This document shows positions 5,746-14,104 of a stretch of DNA of 46,431 nucleotides, piece by piece; within the stretch, counting starts at the first letter, position 1; each line of letters begins with the position of its first letter. The position numbers and the translations under genes were made by a program. The stretch is taken from NCBI GenBank assembly GCA_005882115.1, contig VBEG01000031.1, positions 1 to 46,431 on the forward strand, in the 5' to 3' direction. Below the pieces are notes generated by a model. It worked only from the letters and a program-made list of their open reading frames with translations. It had not been told where the DNA came from and made no database searches. Origin of the DNA: Chloroflexota bacterium. GTDB taxonomy: Bacteria > Chloroflexota > Dormibacteria > Dormibacterales > Dormibacteraceae.

Positions 5746-7056
5746 CTAGTAGACCGGCGTCTCCAGGCTGACGGCCTCCAGCCACTTCCGGCACGAGGTC
5801 AAAAAGCGCGCCGCCTGCAGCCCGTCGAGCACCCTGTGGTCGAACGAGAAGCAGAGGTACATCATCGGCTTGATGCCGATCATCCCGTTGACCGCCATCG
5901 GCCGGTCCACGATGGCCTCCATGGTCAGGATCCCGGCCTGACCGGGGTTGATGACCGAGTAGCTGAACAGGGTGCCGAAGGTGCCCGAATTGTTGACCGT
6001 GAAGGTCCCACCGCTCAGCTCGTCGGCTTTCAGCTGCTTGTTGCGGGCTCGGGTCGCGAGGTCGTTGACGGCCCGCGCGAGACCGGCGATCGAGAGGCCG
6101 TCGGCCCGACGCACGACCGGAACGAGCAATGTGTCCTCCAGTCCGACGGAGATGCCGAGGTTGATGTCGCGGTGGACGATCAGCTCCGTCTCGTTAAACG
6201 AGGAGTTGACCTCGGGATGCTCGCGCAACGCGGAAAGGGCAGCCGCCATCACGTACGGCAGGTAGGTAAGCGAGAAGCCTTCCTGCTTCTGGAACGCAGC
6301 CTTGTTCGCGTTGCGGTTCGCGACCACGCCTGACATGTCCACCTCCTGCGTCTGCCAGGCATGCGGGATGGTGCTTTTGGACCGCGTCATGTTCTCGGCG
6401 ATCAGGCGGCGGACCCGGGTCAGCTGGACGACCTGGTCGCCCTCACCCGGAGCGACCGATGCGGCGGGAGCCGGGCGCGCCGCAGGCGCGGCCTTTGCGC
6501 TGGCGGCGAAGTCCTGGACGTCTTTCTTGGTGACGCGGCCGCCGAGGCCGGTGCCAGTCACTTGCGATAGGTCGACCTTCAGGTCCGATGCGGCCATCTG
6601 GACACCTGGCGAGTACCGGTGCGGCTCGCTTGGTGCGGGCCCCTCCGCCGGCTTCGCCGGCACCTCCCCACCAGTGGGGAGGAGTTGCTCCTTCTCGACC
6701 TTCCGCCCCTCCGCCGGCTTCGCCGGCACCTCCCCACCAGTGGGGAGGAGTTTTTCTTCTTTCGGCGCCGGGGCGGGAGCTTCCGGCGTCGCGGTCACCT
6801 TGCTGTCGCCGCCGGTCTCGACCACGGCGATCTCGGCGCCGGCCTGAACGGTCTCGCCTTCCTTGGCCAGGATCTCGCGCAGGATGCCCGAGACGGGCGC
6901 CGGCACCTCGGCGTTGACCTTGTCCGTATCCACCTCGAGCATCGGCTCGAACTCGACGACCTGGTCGCCCGGCTTGACGAGCCAGCGCGAGATGGTGCCC
7001 TCGTGCACGGATTCGCCGAGCTGGGGCATGACGACCCTGGTGGTCTTGCCGGCCAT
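5746..7056 (-). CDS. 2-oxoacid dehydrogenase E2, dihydrolipoyl acyltransferase
   Basis: 436 residues from ATG 7056. Order: lipoyl domain (about 5-80, lipoylated Lys46 in EVDTDKV), a Pro/Ala linker, peripheral subunit-binding domain (about 147-185, RYSPGVQMAASD...GRVTKKDV), then the catalytic domain (about 205-436) ending with His407 and Asp411 in FDHRVLDG. It transfers the acyl group from lipoyl to CoA in the pyruvate or branched-chain 2-oxoacid dehydrogenase complex. The start overlaps the E1 stop by one base (TGATG). Unusually, the linker contains two in-frame copies of the genome's palindromic repeat, reading LLPTGGEVPAKPAEG at residues 103-117 and 125-139. The substrate (pyruvate versus branched-chain) is not settled. 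Confidence 0.92.
   Translation of the reverse strand: MAGKTTRVVMPQLGESVHEGTISRWLVKPGDQVVEFEPMLEVDTDKVNAEVPAPVSGILREILAKEGETVQAGAEIAVVETGGDSKVTATPEAPAPAPKEEKLLPTGGEVPAKPAEGRKVEKEQLLPTGGEVPAKPAEGPAPSEPHRYSPGVQMAASDLKVDLSQVTGTGLGGRVTKKDVQDFAASAKAAPAARPAPAASVAPGEGDQVVQLTRVRRLIAENMTRSKSTIPHAWQTQEVDMSGVVANRNANKAAFQKQEGFSLTYLPYVMAAALSALREHPEVNSSFNETELIVHRDINLGISVGLEDTLLVPVVRRADGLSIAGLARAVNDLATRARNKQLKADELSGGTFTVNNSGTFGTLFSYSVINPGQAGILTMEAIVDRPMAVNGMIGIKPMMYLCFSFDHRVLDGLQAARFLTSCRKWLEAVSLETPVY
6639..6687. repeat. Double-hairpin repeat, copy inside the E2 gene (second in protein order)
   Basis: Plus-strand order: GCCCCTCCG, stem CCGGC-TTC-GCCGG, CA, stem CCTCCCCA-CCAG-TGGGGAGG, AGTT. It is read in frame on the minus strand as QLLPTGGEVPAKPAEG (residues 124-139 of E2). 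It is nearly identical to the copy at 6705-6753, with 66 nt (22 codons) between equivalent positions. Confidence 0.9.
6705..6753. repeat. Double-hairpin repeat, copy inside the E2 gene (first in protein order)
   Basis: Same 48-49 bp unit as 6639-6687, read on the minus strand as KLLPTGGEVPAKPAEG (residues 102-117 of E2). The 17 nt between the two copies encode the charged bridge RKVEKE, so the pair arose by tandem duplication or two nested insertions without breaking the frame. Confidence 0.9.
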
Positions 7057-9119
7057 CAGAACGCCGCCAGGTCCTTCAGGACCTTGGTGATCTTGTCCGG
7101 CGTCGGCATGAAGTACTCCTCCATCGGGATCGCGTACGGCATCGACGGCACGTCGAGCCCGCCGAACCGCTTGACCGGCGCGTCCAGCCAACGCCACGCC
7201 TCGTCTGCGATCAGGGCCGCGACTTCCGAGCCGATCGAGACACTGAAGTTGTCCTCATATAGGACAAGGCATTTCCCGGTTTTGCGGGCGGACGCGGTGA
7301 TCGCTTCCTTGTCCAGGGGGTAGACGGTCCGCAGGTCGATGATCTCCACGCTCACGCCGTCCGCCACGAGATTCTTCGCCGCCTCGATCGCGTAGTGCAC
7401 CATCAGCCCGTAGCAGAAGACCGAGATGTCGGTGCCCTCCCGGGCTGTGCGCGCGACCTGCAGCGGGATCAGGTACTCGCCCTTCGGCACGGGCTCCTTG
7501 AACATCCGGTAGAGGCGCTTGTGCTCGAAGAAAAGCACCGGGTCCGGATCGCGGATCGCCGCGAGCAGCAGTCCCTTCGCTTCGTAAGGCGTGGAGGGGA
7601 TCACGATCTTCAAGCCCGGCGTCGCGAAGCGCGCCTCGATCGACTGCGAGTGGTACAGGGCGCCGTGCGCATGTCCGCCCATCGGCGCCCGGACAACCAG
7701 CGGAACCGACCAGTCGCCGTCGCTGCGATAGCGATACTTCGCGATCTCGTTGGTGATCGAATTGAATGCCATGTGGGCGAAGTCCGTGAACTGGATCTCG
7801 GCCACAGGCCGCTTACCTGCGATGGCCAGGCCCAAGGCCACCCCCGCGATGGACGACTCGGCCAGCGGCGTGTCGATCACGCGCGCCTCGCCAAACTTCG
7901 CGCGCAGCCCATCGGTGACGAGGAAGACGCCACCTTTCTTGCCGACGTCCTCGCCCAGCACCATCACGCGCTCGTCCCGGTCCATCTCTTCGGTCAGCGC
8001 CGAGCGCAGCGCCGCGACCATGTTCATCTCCTCGGTCTCGACGCCGCTGGCGGGCTCGATCGCCTTCGGCGCCTCGACCGCGTACACGTTGGTCAGCGCG
8101 TCCTCAGGCTGAGGGTCCGCCGCGTCCATGCCCGCTTTGGTCGCCGTGGTGACCTCTTCCTTGACGCCTTCCTCGAGCTCGGTGACCTGCTTGGCGGTGA
8201 GCACGCCCTCCTCGATGAGCCGCTTCTTGAACCTCTCGAGGCAATCGCTCTCGGCGAGCTTATCGATCTCTTCTTGGGTCCGATAGCGGCGCTGGTCGTC
8301 CTCGGAGGAGTGGGCGCCGAGGCGGTCGACGAGGCACTCGATCAACGTCGGCCCACCGCCGGCGCGCGCCTGGGCGACGGCTTCTTTGGCCACGGCGTAG
8401 CAGGTGACCGGATCGCGGCCATCAACTGTCACTCCTGGAAAGCCATAGCCAGCCGCGCGCTGCGCGACGTGCTGGATTGCGTATTCCTTCTGAAATGGCG
8501 TAGAGATCGCAAAGCCGTTGTTCTCGCAGACGAAGACCTCCGGCAGCTTGTAGATCGCCGCGAAGTTGAACGCTTCGTGCGCGTCCCCCTCAGCGCCAGC
8601 GCCCTCGCCGTAGCAGGTCATCAGCACCTTATCGGTGCCGTCCATCTTCAACGTGTACGCAACGCCGGCTCCGCGCACCATCTGCGTCGCGACGGGCGAG
8701 CCCCCCGACGTGATGTTCAGCCGAGAGTCCGAGAAGTGGCCCGGCGTCTGCTTGCCGCCGGAGGAGGGATCGCCGGACTTGGCGAGAACCGCAAGCATGA
8801 GGTCCAGCGGGGTCATGCCCATCCTCATGCAGAGCACGACGTCTCGGTAGTAGGGCGCAAGCCAGTCGTGCTTGGGCTTGAGCGGCCAGCCAACGCCGAT
8901 CTGCGCGGCCTCGTGCCCGGCGCACGAGATGATGAAGGGCGCTCGGCCCTGCCGGTTCAGAACCTGGAAGCGATAGTCGATCTGGCGGCCGAGCAGCATG
9001 AAGTGGAACCACTCGGTGAGGATGTTCTCGTCGAGGTCGGTATCGCGCCAGGCGACCGGATCCTGGAAGCGCCAGTCAGGGCTGAACGAGGGGTCCTTCG
9101 TTCTCGTCGACTGGGCCAT
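7056..9119 (-). CDS. 2-oxoacid dehydrogenase E1, alpha and beta subunits fused
   Basis: 687 residues from ATG 9119. The alpha part (about 1-345) has the thiamine diphosphate site GEGAGAEGDAHEAF (171-184) ending CENNGFAIS (198-206) and the heterotetramer-type SAGHEAAQIG region. The beta part begins near residue 364 (EMNMVAALRSALTEEMDRDERV), with LGEDVGKKGGVF and the C-terminal SIGSEVAALIADEAW. A charged, Glu-rich linker joins them (about 305-360). It decarboxylates the 2-oxoacid and loads the lipoyl group of E2. Most bacteria of this E1 type encode the two subunits separately; fused forms are known. It starts 5 nt after lpd and overlaps E2 by one base, giving the order E3-E1-E2. Confidence 0.92.
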   Translation of the reverse strand: MAQSTRTKDPSFSPDWRFQDPVAWRDTDLDENILTEWFHFMLLGRQIDYRFQVLNRQGRAPFIISCAGHEAAQIGVGWPLKPKHDWLAPYYRDVVLCMRMGMTPLDLMLAVLAKSGDPSSGGKQTPGHFSDSRLNITSGGSPVATQMVRGAGVAYTLKMDGTDKVLMTCYGEGAGAEGDAHEAFNFAAIYKLPEVFVCENNGFAISTPFQKEYAIQHVAQRAAGYGFPGVTVDGRDPVTCYAVAKEAVAQARAGGGPTLIECLVDRLGAHSSEDDQRRYRTQEEIDKLAESDCLERFKKRLIEEGVLTAKQVTELEEGVKEEVTTATKAGMDAADPQPEDALTNVYAVEAPKAIEPASGVETEEMNMVAALRSALTEEMDRDERVMVLGEDVGKKGGVFLVTDGLRAKFGEARVIDTPLAESSIAGVALGLAIAGKRPVAEIQFTDFAHMAFNSITNEIAKYRYRSDGDWSVPLVVRAPMGGHAHGALYHSQSIEARFATPGLKIVIPSTPYEAKGLLLAAIRDPDPVLFFEHKRLYRMFKEPVPKGEYLIPLQVARTAREGTDISVFCYGLMVHYAIEAAKNLVADGVSVEIIDLRTVYPLDKEAITASARKTGKCLVLYEDNFSVSIGSEVAALIADEAWRWLDAPVKRFGGLDVPSMPYAIPMEEYFMPTPDKITKVLKDLAAF

Positions 9120-9124
9120 CGGAG

Positions 9125-10510
9125 TTAGAAGTGGATGGCGTGGCCATCCACGGCCATCGCCGCCTCCATCACCGCCTCACTCAGCGTCGGGTGCGGGTGG
9201 ATGTTGCGGCCGAGCTCCCATGCGTCGCCCTGGAAGAGCTGCGTCAGGGCCGGCTCCGCGATCAGCTCGGTGGCGTTCGCGCCCACTATGTGCGTGCCCA
9301 GCATCTGCCCCGTCTTCGCGTCCGCGACGATCTTGACGAAGCCGCCGGGCTCGCCGTGGATCTGCGCCCGGCCGATCGCCGAGAACGGGAAGCGGCCGAT
9401 CTTGACCTCGCGTCCGTTTTCGCGGGCCTCTTTCTCGGTGAGTCCGACCGAGGCGATCTGGGGGTGTGAGTACGTGCAGCGGGTGACGAGGTTTTGTTCC
9501 ATCGGCGCCATCCGCTCGCCGGCGATGTCCTCCGCCGCGACGATTCCTTCGTGAGAGGCGGCGTGGGCGAGCAGATAACCGCCGACCACGTCCCCGATGG
9601 CGTGGATCGAATCGACCGATGTCCGCATCCACTCGTCGACCTTGATGAAGCCGTTCGGATGCGTTTCCACGCCGAGCTGCTCGAGGCCAAGCTCCTTGGA
9701 GACCGCGGCTCGTCCGACGGCAACCAGCAGCTGCTTGGCCCAGACCTCGCCCTGGTCGGTTTCCACGCTCACCCCATCGCGTGCCTTCTTCGCGCCGCTG
9801 ACCTTCACACCGAGCCGGCAGTCGATGCCGGCCTTCTTGAATGACGAGAGCATCTCCTTGGAGACCTCCTCGTCCTCGAGGGGAACCAATCGGTCCATCG
9901 CCTCGAGCAGCGTCACCTTGACGCCGAGCTGGTTGTAGAAGGTCGCGAACTCGACACCCACAGCCCCGGCGCCGATGATGCAGATCGATTCGGGCGCGTT
10001 CTTGGAGAGCACCGCGTCGTCGGAGGAGATGATGTACTGCCCGTCGAGGGCCAGGCCCGGGAGCGTCTTGACCGTTGACCCCGTGGCGACGATCAGATTC
10101 TTGGCCTTGACCGAGCGGCCGTTGACGTCGATCGAGTTACGGTCGCGCAGCCGTCCCTTGCCCTGGACGACCTCGATCTTGTTCTTCTTCATCAGGTACT
10201 GGACGCCCTTGTACAGCTGGGCGACGATGGCGTCGCGCCGCTCCGCGATCCTCGGGTAGTCGTAGCCGACGACCTCGGCCTTCAGGCCGAACTCGGCGCC
10301 CCGGGTGGCCACCCGGTGATAAAGCTCCGAGGATTCGAGTAGGGCCTTCGTCGGGATACAGCCGATGTGCAGGCACGTCCCGCCGAGCTTGGCGGACTCC
10401 ACCAGGGCGACCTTCAGGCCCAGCTGCGAGGCGCGGATGGCGGCTGGATAACCGCCCATCCCACCACCCAGGATCGCGACGTCGAAATCGAATTCCGGCA
10501 CTGGGATCAA
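9125..10510 (-). CDS. lpdA: Dihydrolipoyl dehydrogenase (E3)
   Basis: 461 residues. FAD site ILGGGMGGYPAAIRA, redox disulfide GGTCLHIGCIPTK (Cys46 and Cys51), NAD site IGAGAVGVEFA and the C-terminal catalytic His-Glu region NIHPHPTLSEAVMEA are all present. It reoxidises dihydrolipoyl groups of E2 with NAD. The reading frame and length are normal. It is first of the three complex genes, 12 nt after the stop of a polytopic membrane gene, so transcription probably comes from upstream. Confidence 0.95.
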   Translation of the reverse strand: MIPVPEFDFDVAILGGGMGGYPAAIRASQLGLKVALVESAKLGGTCLHIGCIPTKALLESSELYHRVATRGAEFGLKAEVVGYDYPRIAERRDAIVAQLYKGVQYLMKKNKIEVVQGKGRLRDRNSIDVNGRSVKAKNLIVATGSTVKTLPGLALDGQYIISSDDAVLSKNAPESICIIGAGAVGVEFATFYNQLGVKVTLLEAMDRLVPLEDEEVSKEMLSSFKKAGIDCRLGVKVSGAKKARDGVSVETDQGEVWAKQLLVAVGRAAVSKELGLEQLGVETHPNGFIKVDEWMRTSVDSIHAIGDVVGGYLLAHAASHEGIVAAEDIAGERMAPMEQNLVTRCTYSHPQIASVGLTEKEARENGREVKIGRFPFSAIGRAQIHGEPGGFVKIVADAKTGQMLGTHIVGANATELIAEPALTQLFQGDAWELGRNIHPHPTLSEAVMEAAMAVDGHAIHF

Positions 10511-10522
10511 TAGTAGGGAGGC

Positions 10523-11842
10523 TTAACAGCCGGGCTTGCGCAGATTGTTTACGGCGACCTCGAAATCGTTGGGATCCTGGATGGGTTTGCCGGCCACCGG
10601 GTCGCCGTAGCGGTCGATGGCTCGGTAGTAGGCCGGCGGCAGCACGTCGGGCATGATCATGGGATCGACGCTTCCGGCGGGGTTGAGGCAGTCGTAATTG
10701 CGGGACGCGTTGAGAGCCTGCAGGTCGGCGACGCCACGCTGCATCTGGAAAGTCTTGGCGCTGCCGAACTCGACCAGGACGACCGCGCTGTTGAAGCAGG
10801 CGAGGAACGCTAGCGCGGCCAGCGCGGGGCGCGATGTCCCGCGCCAGGGCAGGGAGCGCGCCGCATCTCCGAGCAGGATGAGCCACAGGACGGCCGCCAC
10901 GTAGACGTAGCGCGACGCGCCGGACTGCTGCCACCCCAGCTGCGCCCGTGTCAGCCCGGCGACCAGGAAGAACGCGACCAGGCCGGCGCCGATGCCGGCG
11001 AGGAACGGGTCCAGGCCATGGCGCTTCCAGCTCCAAGCCACCGCGACGATCGCCAATCCGAGGAGCGGATAGCCAAACCAGCCGCTGACGCCGATCACCC
11101 CGGCGATGCCCTGGCTTAGACCCCACACGGTGTAAAGGGGATCGAACAGCAGGTTGGCCGCGGTCGGCTGCGGGTCGGGATGGGTGCCGAACCGTCCGAA
11201 GGCGGTGTACCACGCGAGCAGCGATATCGCCACCGGCACAAACCACCAGAGCTCGTTACGCCGCGTTGGAGTCAGCAGGAGGTGGATCGCGGCGGCGACC
11301 GCGAACACGAGTCCGACGCCGGAGAAAGAGAGTGAAACGACCACCAACCCCGTCGCGGCGGCGGTGCGCCAACGCCGCCGCATCTGGAGGGCCAGCAGTG
11401 CTCCAAGGCCGAACGCCACCGAAGCGAGCCAGCCCACCTGGAATGCCCAGAAGAGGTCCTCCCACGCCATTCCCATGACCAGCAGAAGTAGTGCGGCTAC
11501 GACTGCTATGAGCTCTCCGGCGCGCCGGCGCACCAGCTCGAAGAGGAGCAAGACGTTGGCGAAATGGGCGAGATAGAGGACCGCCATGTATGGCAGATAG
11601 GTGCGCAGGCCGACCGTGCCGAGGAGAGCGGCGTAGAGGAGTCGCAGCAGCATCGACGGGTGCTCGTTGTGGGGCTCGAAGTACGTCGCGATCGTCCAAT
11701 CAGGGGCTGTGGTGATGAACGACCACTCGTCGAAGTAGAAGGTGAAGCTGCGCGTGAAGAAAAGCAGGGCGCCGCACACGATGAGTGCGCCGATGGCCAC
11801 GATCCACCCGGCGTAGGGCACGCGCACGTCGGCGGCCGTCAA
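10523..11842 (-). CDS. Polytopic membrane protein, GT-C glycosyltransferase-like
   Basis: 439 residues from TTG 11842, one base after the preceding stop. About ten hydrophobic helices are visible. The first periplasmic loop carries an acidic motif, FTFYFDEWSFI, in the place where GT-C enzymes keep their catalytic acidic residue, followed by EPHNEHPSMLLRLLY. The C-terminus is a soluble tail with two cysteines (NYDCLNPAG, KPGC at the end). The function is inferred only from topology and neighbours (GT87-like gene upstream); no acceptor or donor can be named. Confidence 0.65.
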   Translation of the reverse strand: MTAADVRVPYAGWIVAIGALIVCGALLFFTRSFTFYFDEWSFITTAPDWTIATYFEPHNEHPSMLLRLLYAALLGTVGLRTYLPYMAVLYLAHFANVLLLFELVRRRAGELIAVVAALLLLVMGMAWEDLFWAFQVGWLASVAFGLGALLALQMRRRWRTAAATGLVVVSLSFSGVGLVFAVAAAIHLLLTPTRRNELWWFVPVAISLLAWYTAFGRFGTHPDPQPTAANLLFDPLYTVWGLSQGIAGVIGVSGWFGYPLLGLAIVAVAWSWKRHGLDPFLAGIGAGLVAFFLVAGLTRAQLGWQQSGASRYVYVAAVLWLILLGDAARSLPWRGTSRPALAALAFLACFNSAVVLVEFGSAKTFQMQRGVADLQALNASRNYDCLNPAGSVDPMIMPDVLPPAYYRAIDRYGDPVAGKPIQDPNDFEVAVNNLRKPGC

Positions 11843-11843
11843 G

Positions 11844-13097
11844 TCAGACCGTCGCCGCGGCGGTTGCGGGTTGGGATACCCGCGGGGTCACGAGGAAGCC
11901 CAGCCATAACGTCACGCCGATCAGCACAGGGAGCGGTGTCACGCCCCAGGCGAACTCTCCCCCCACGACGGTCACCAGCAGGCAGGCGCGCTGCCAGGCT
12001 GGAGGATGGTCGCGCCAGAACAGCCATGCCGCAAGGACCAGGATCGTGAAGTCCTGCAGGTGCCAGTACGTGGCGGCCAGCGTGCTGGCGACGATTCCCA
12101 GCGCGAAGAGACGGGCGAGGCTTGCGCGGCGATTCAGGTAGGCGCCCACCACAGCCACCGCCATGACAGCGCCGGAAGCGACATAGCCGAGTGGCCCTGG
12201 ACCGGTCAGGTAGGCGAGCGTGAAGTACCGGTTGTTCGCCATTTGGCCCTGATGCGCCAGCGTCGCCACGTAATCCTGTAATCCCGTCGACCCGAGCGCG
12301 AGCACAGAGAGGAGAGCGAGCGCGGCGCCTATCGCCGCCCACGGCAGCAAGATCCGCCACCTGCCGGCGGTCAGCAGCACGACCGGAAGCACGAGAACGA
12401 GCTGCGGTTTGATCACTGACAGCCCCAGCACGGCTCCGGCCAGGTAGGGCCTGCGTGACTCCCCAAGCCGCCACGCAACTGCCACGATCGCGGTCATGAC
12501 GAGCCCCGGCTGGACGAGGCTGAGTCCGTACAGCACGGGGTACCACGCCAGCGCACCGAGCAGCCACAGAACGCGGGCGCGGCCCTGGCCCGGCGCAGCG
12601 ACCCACCATGCCGCGACGAGGGACAGGAGTGAGATCGCAAGCCAGCTGTAGACGGCCCCGGCGGCTCCCAGGAGCGTCAGCGGGAAGACCAGCCACGCGT
12701 ACGGCGGCGCCGGGGTGAACCAAGCCCCGTCATTCCAGACTGCGTGCGGCCTCAGCCGCTCGAACAGGTCCTGCTGGAGGACAAGCGAATAGATGTGGCT
12801 CCAGCCATGGTCCCGCGCGATGCTGACGGCGATGTAGACCTGCGTCAGGTCATTGGCCAGGGGGTCGGCGCGGAGTGGCAGCACGACCACGAACCACCCG
12901 GTGAAGCCGATGGCGATCAGGAGGAACCACCCGAGGCCCGCGGCGCCCAGATTGCGCCAGCCGCTGCGGTCGAGACGAGCTAGGGCTAACCCCTGTTGGC
13001 GAGGGGCACGGGTTTCCGCGGCTCCGGTCCGATGTATTCCGATTGCGGGCGGATTATGCGGTTGTTGGCCGCCTGCTCGAGCACGTGAGCGCTCCAT
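11844..13097 (-). CDS. GT87/DUF2029-like polytopic membrane glycosyltransferase (second copy)
   Basis: The conserved part starts near 12960 (GAAGLGWFLLIAIGFTGWF) and shows the same signatures as the protein at 3817-5001: LANDLTQVYIAVSIARDHGW, GAWFTPAPPYAWLVFPLT, SLVQPGLVMTAIVAVAW, LSVIKPQLVLVLPVVLL. The nearest ATG/GTG/TTG in frame is the ATG at 13097, which would overlap the citrate synthase gene by 112 bp; no standard start lies closer. The real start may be a rare codon (for example CTG 12950). The protein is expected in the inner membrane, using a polyprenyl-linked sugar. The paralogy with 3817-5001 is clear from motif order. Confidence 0.7.
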   Translation of the reverse strand: MERSRARAGGQQPHNPPAIGIHRTGAAETRAPRQQGLALARLDRSGWRNLGAAGLGWFLLIAIGFTGWFVVVLPLRADPLANDLTQVYIAVSIARDHGWSHIYSLVLQQDLFERLRPHAVWNDGAWFTPAPPYAWLVFPLTLLGAAGAVYSWLAISLLSLVAAWWVAAPGQGRARVLWLLGALAWYPVLYGLSLVQPGLVMTAIVAVAWRLGESRRPYLAGAVLGLSVIKPQLVLVLPVVLLTAGRWRILLPWAAIGAALALLSVLALGSTGLQDYVATLAHQGQMANNRYFTLAYLTGPGPLGYVASGAVMAVAVVGAYLNRRASLARLFALGIVASTLAATYWHLQDFTILVLAAWLFWRDHPPAWQRACLLVTVVGGEFAWGVTPLPVLIGVTLWLGFLVTPRVSQPATAAATV

Positions 13098-14104
13098 CCC
13101 GCCACCCGCGAGACCGCAAACGTGGGCGAGAAGAACTCCTTGGGCAGGCCGATTGCCTGCAGGACGCCCGCCGAGTAGAACTCGACGTTCGTCGACTGCG
13201 GCCGCTCCGGATGCTCCTCGTGCAGGATCTGAAGCGCGACCTCCTCGACCTTTGAGGCGAGGTCGTAGAAACTCGGGTTCATCTGCCTGCACATCTCCTT
13301 GAGGATCTTGGCCCTGGGGTCGTAGACCCGGTAGATCCGGTGGCCAAAGCCCATGAACTTCACCTTCCGCTTGCGCGCCTCGCGCATCCAGCGCTCGGCG
13401 TTCTCAGCCGTCCCGATCTGCTCCAGCTGCTCGATCACTGCGGAGGGCGCGCCGCCATGAGCCGGGCCCTTGAGCGCGCCGACGGCGCCGACAAGGCATG
13501 AGGTCAGGTCCGATTCGGTCGAAGCAATGACCCGCGCCGTGAACGTGGACGCGTTCATGCCATGGTCGGCGAGGAGGACCAGGTAGGTGTTGAGGGCGCG
13601 GATGAGCGCCGGGCTCGACTCCGTGCCATTCAGCATGTAGAGGTAGTTCGCGGCGTGGCCGAGGTCCGACCGTGGCTTCACCGGCTCGAGGCCCTGCCGC
13701 CTGCGGTGGAACATGGCCAGGATCGTGGGAAACGATCCCGTGGCGTGAATCGCGAGGGGCACGCTTGGTCTGGACAGACGGTGCTCGACGCCTTGCACCG
13801 AGACCACGCTGCGCAAGACATCCATCGGGTCGGTGTCGCCCGGCAGCGCCTCAAGCGTCTTCGTCGCGGCCGGCGTCAACGTCCGGGAACCTGCTAGCTC
13901 GAGCGCCAGCGAGTCGAGCTCGGCGCGGGCCGGCAGCTGGCCTTTCCAGAGCAGGAAGGCCACCTCCTCGAAAGACATCTGCTCCGCCAGGTCGGCGATC
14001 ACGTAGCCCTGGTAGACAAGCCGGCCGTTGGCGCCGTCGACCATCGAGATCGCCGTCTGCGCGCCGATGATCCCCTCGAGGCCAGGTACGTAGGTGGACG
14101 TCAC
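12986..14104 (-). CDS. Citrate synthase-family protein, copy 1 (possible 2-methylcitrate synthase)
   Basis: 372 residues from GTG 14104, overlapping the upstream paralogue's stop by 4 bp (GTGA). N-terminus VPGLEGIIGAQTAISMVDG. The two catalytic histidines are visible in LADHGMNASTF and GFGHRIYRVYDPRAK. The third catalytic position reads STNVEFYSAG, with Glu where the family usually has Asp. The enzyme condenses oxaloacetate with an acyl-CoA. The Glu and the presence of a paralogue leave open a shift toward propionyl-CoA, a regulatory role, or reduced activity. It is cytoplasmic and its length is normal. Confidence 0.85.
   Translation of the reverse strand: MTSTYVPGLEGIIGAQTAISMVDGANGRLVYQGYVIADLAEQMSFEEVAFLLWKGQLPARAELDSLALELAGSRTLTPAATKTLEALPGDTDPMDVLRSVVSVQGVEHRLSRPSVPLAIHATGSFPTILAMFHRRRQGLEPVKPRSDLGHAANYLYMLNGTESSPALIRALNTYLVLLADHGMNASTFTARVIASTESDLTSCLVGAVGALKGPAHGGAPSAVIEQLEQIGTAENAERWMREARKRKVKFMGFGHRIYRVYDPRAKILKEMCRQMNPSFYDLASKVEEVALQILHEEHPERPQSTNVEFYSAGVLQAIGLPKEFFSPTFAVSRVAGWSAHVLEQAANNRIIRPQSEYIGPEPRKPVPLANRG

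Noticed and set aside
7395-9128. Very long plus-strand open frame (577 codons) opposite the E1 gene
   Set aside because: The translation is His/Arg/Asp-rich with no domain pattern, and the minus strand encodes a complete, motif-bearing E1. It is an antisense shadow caused by high GC.
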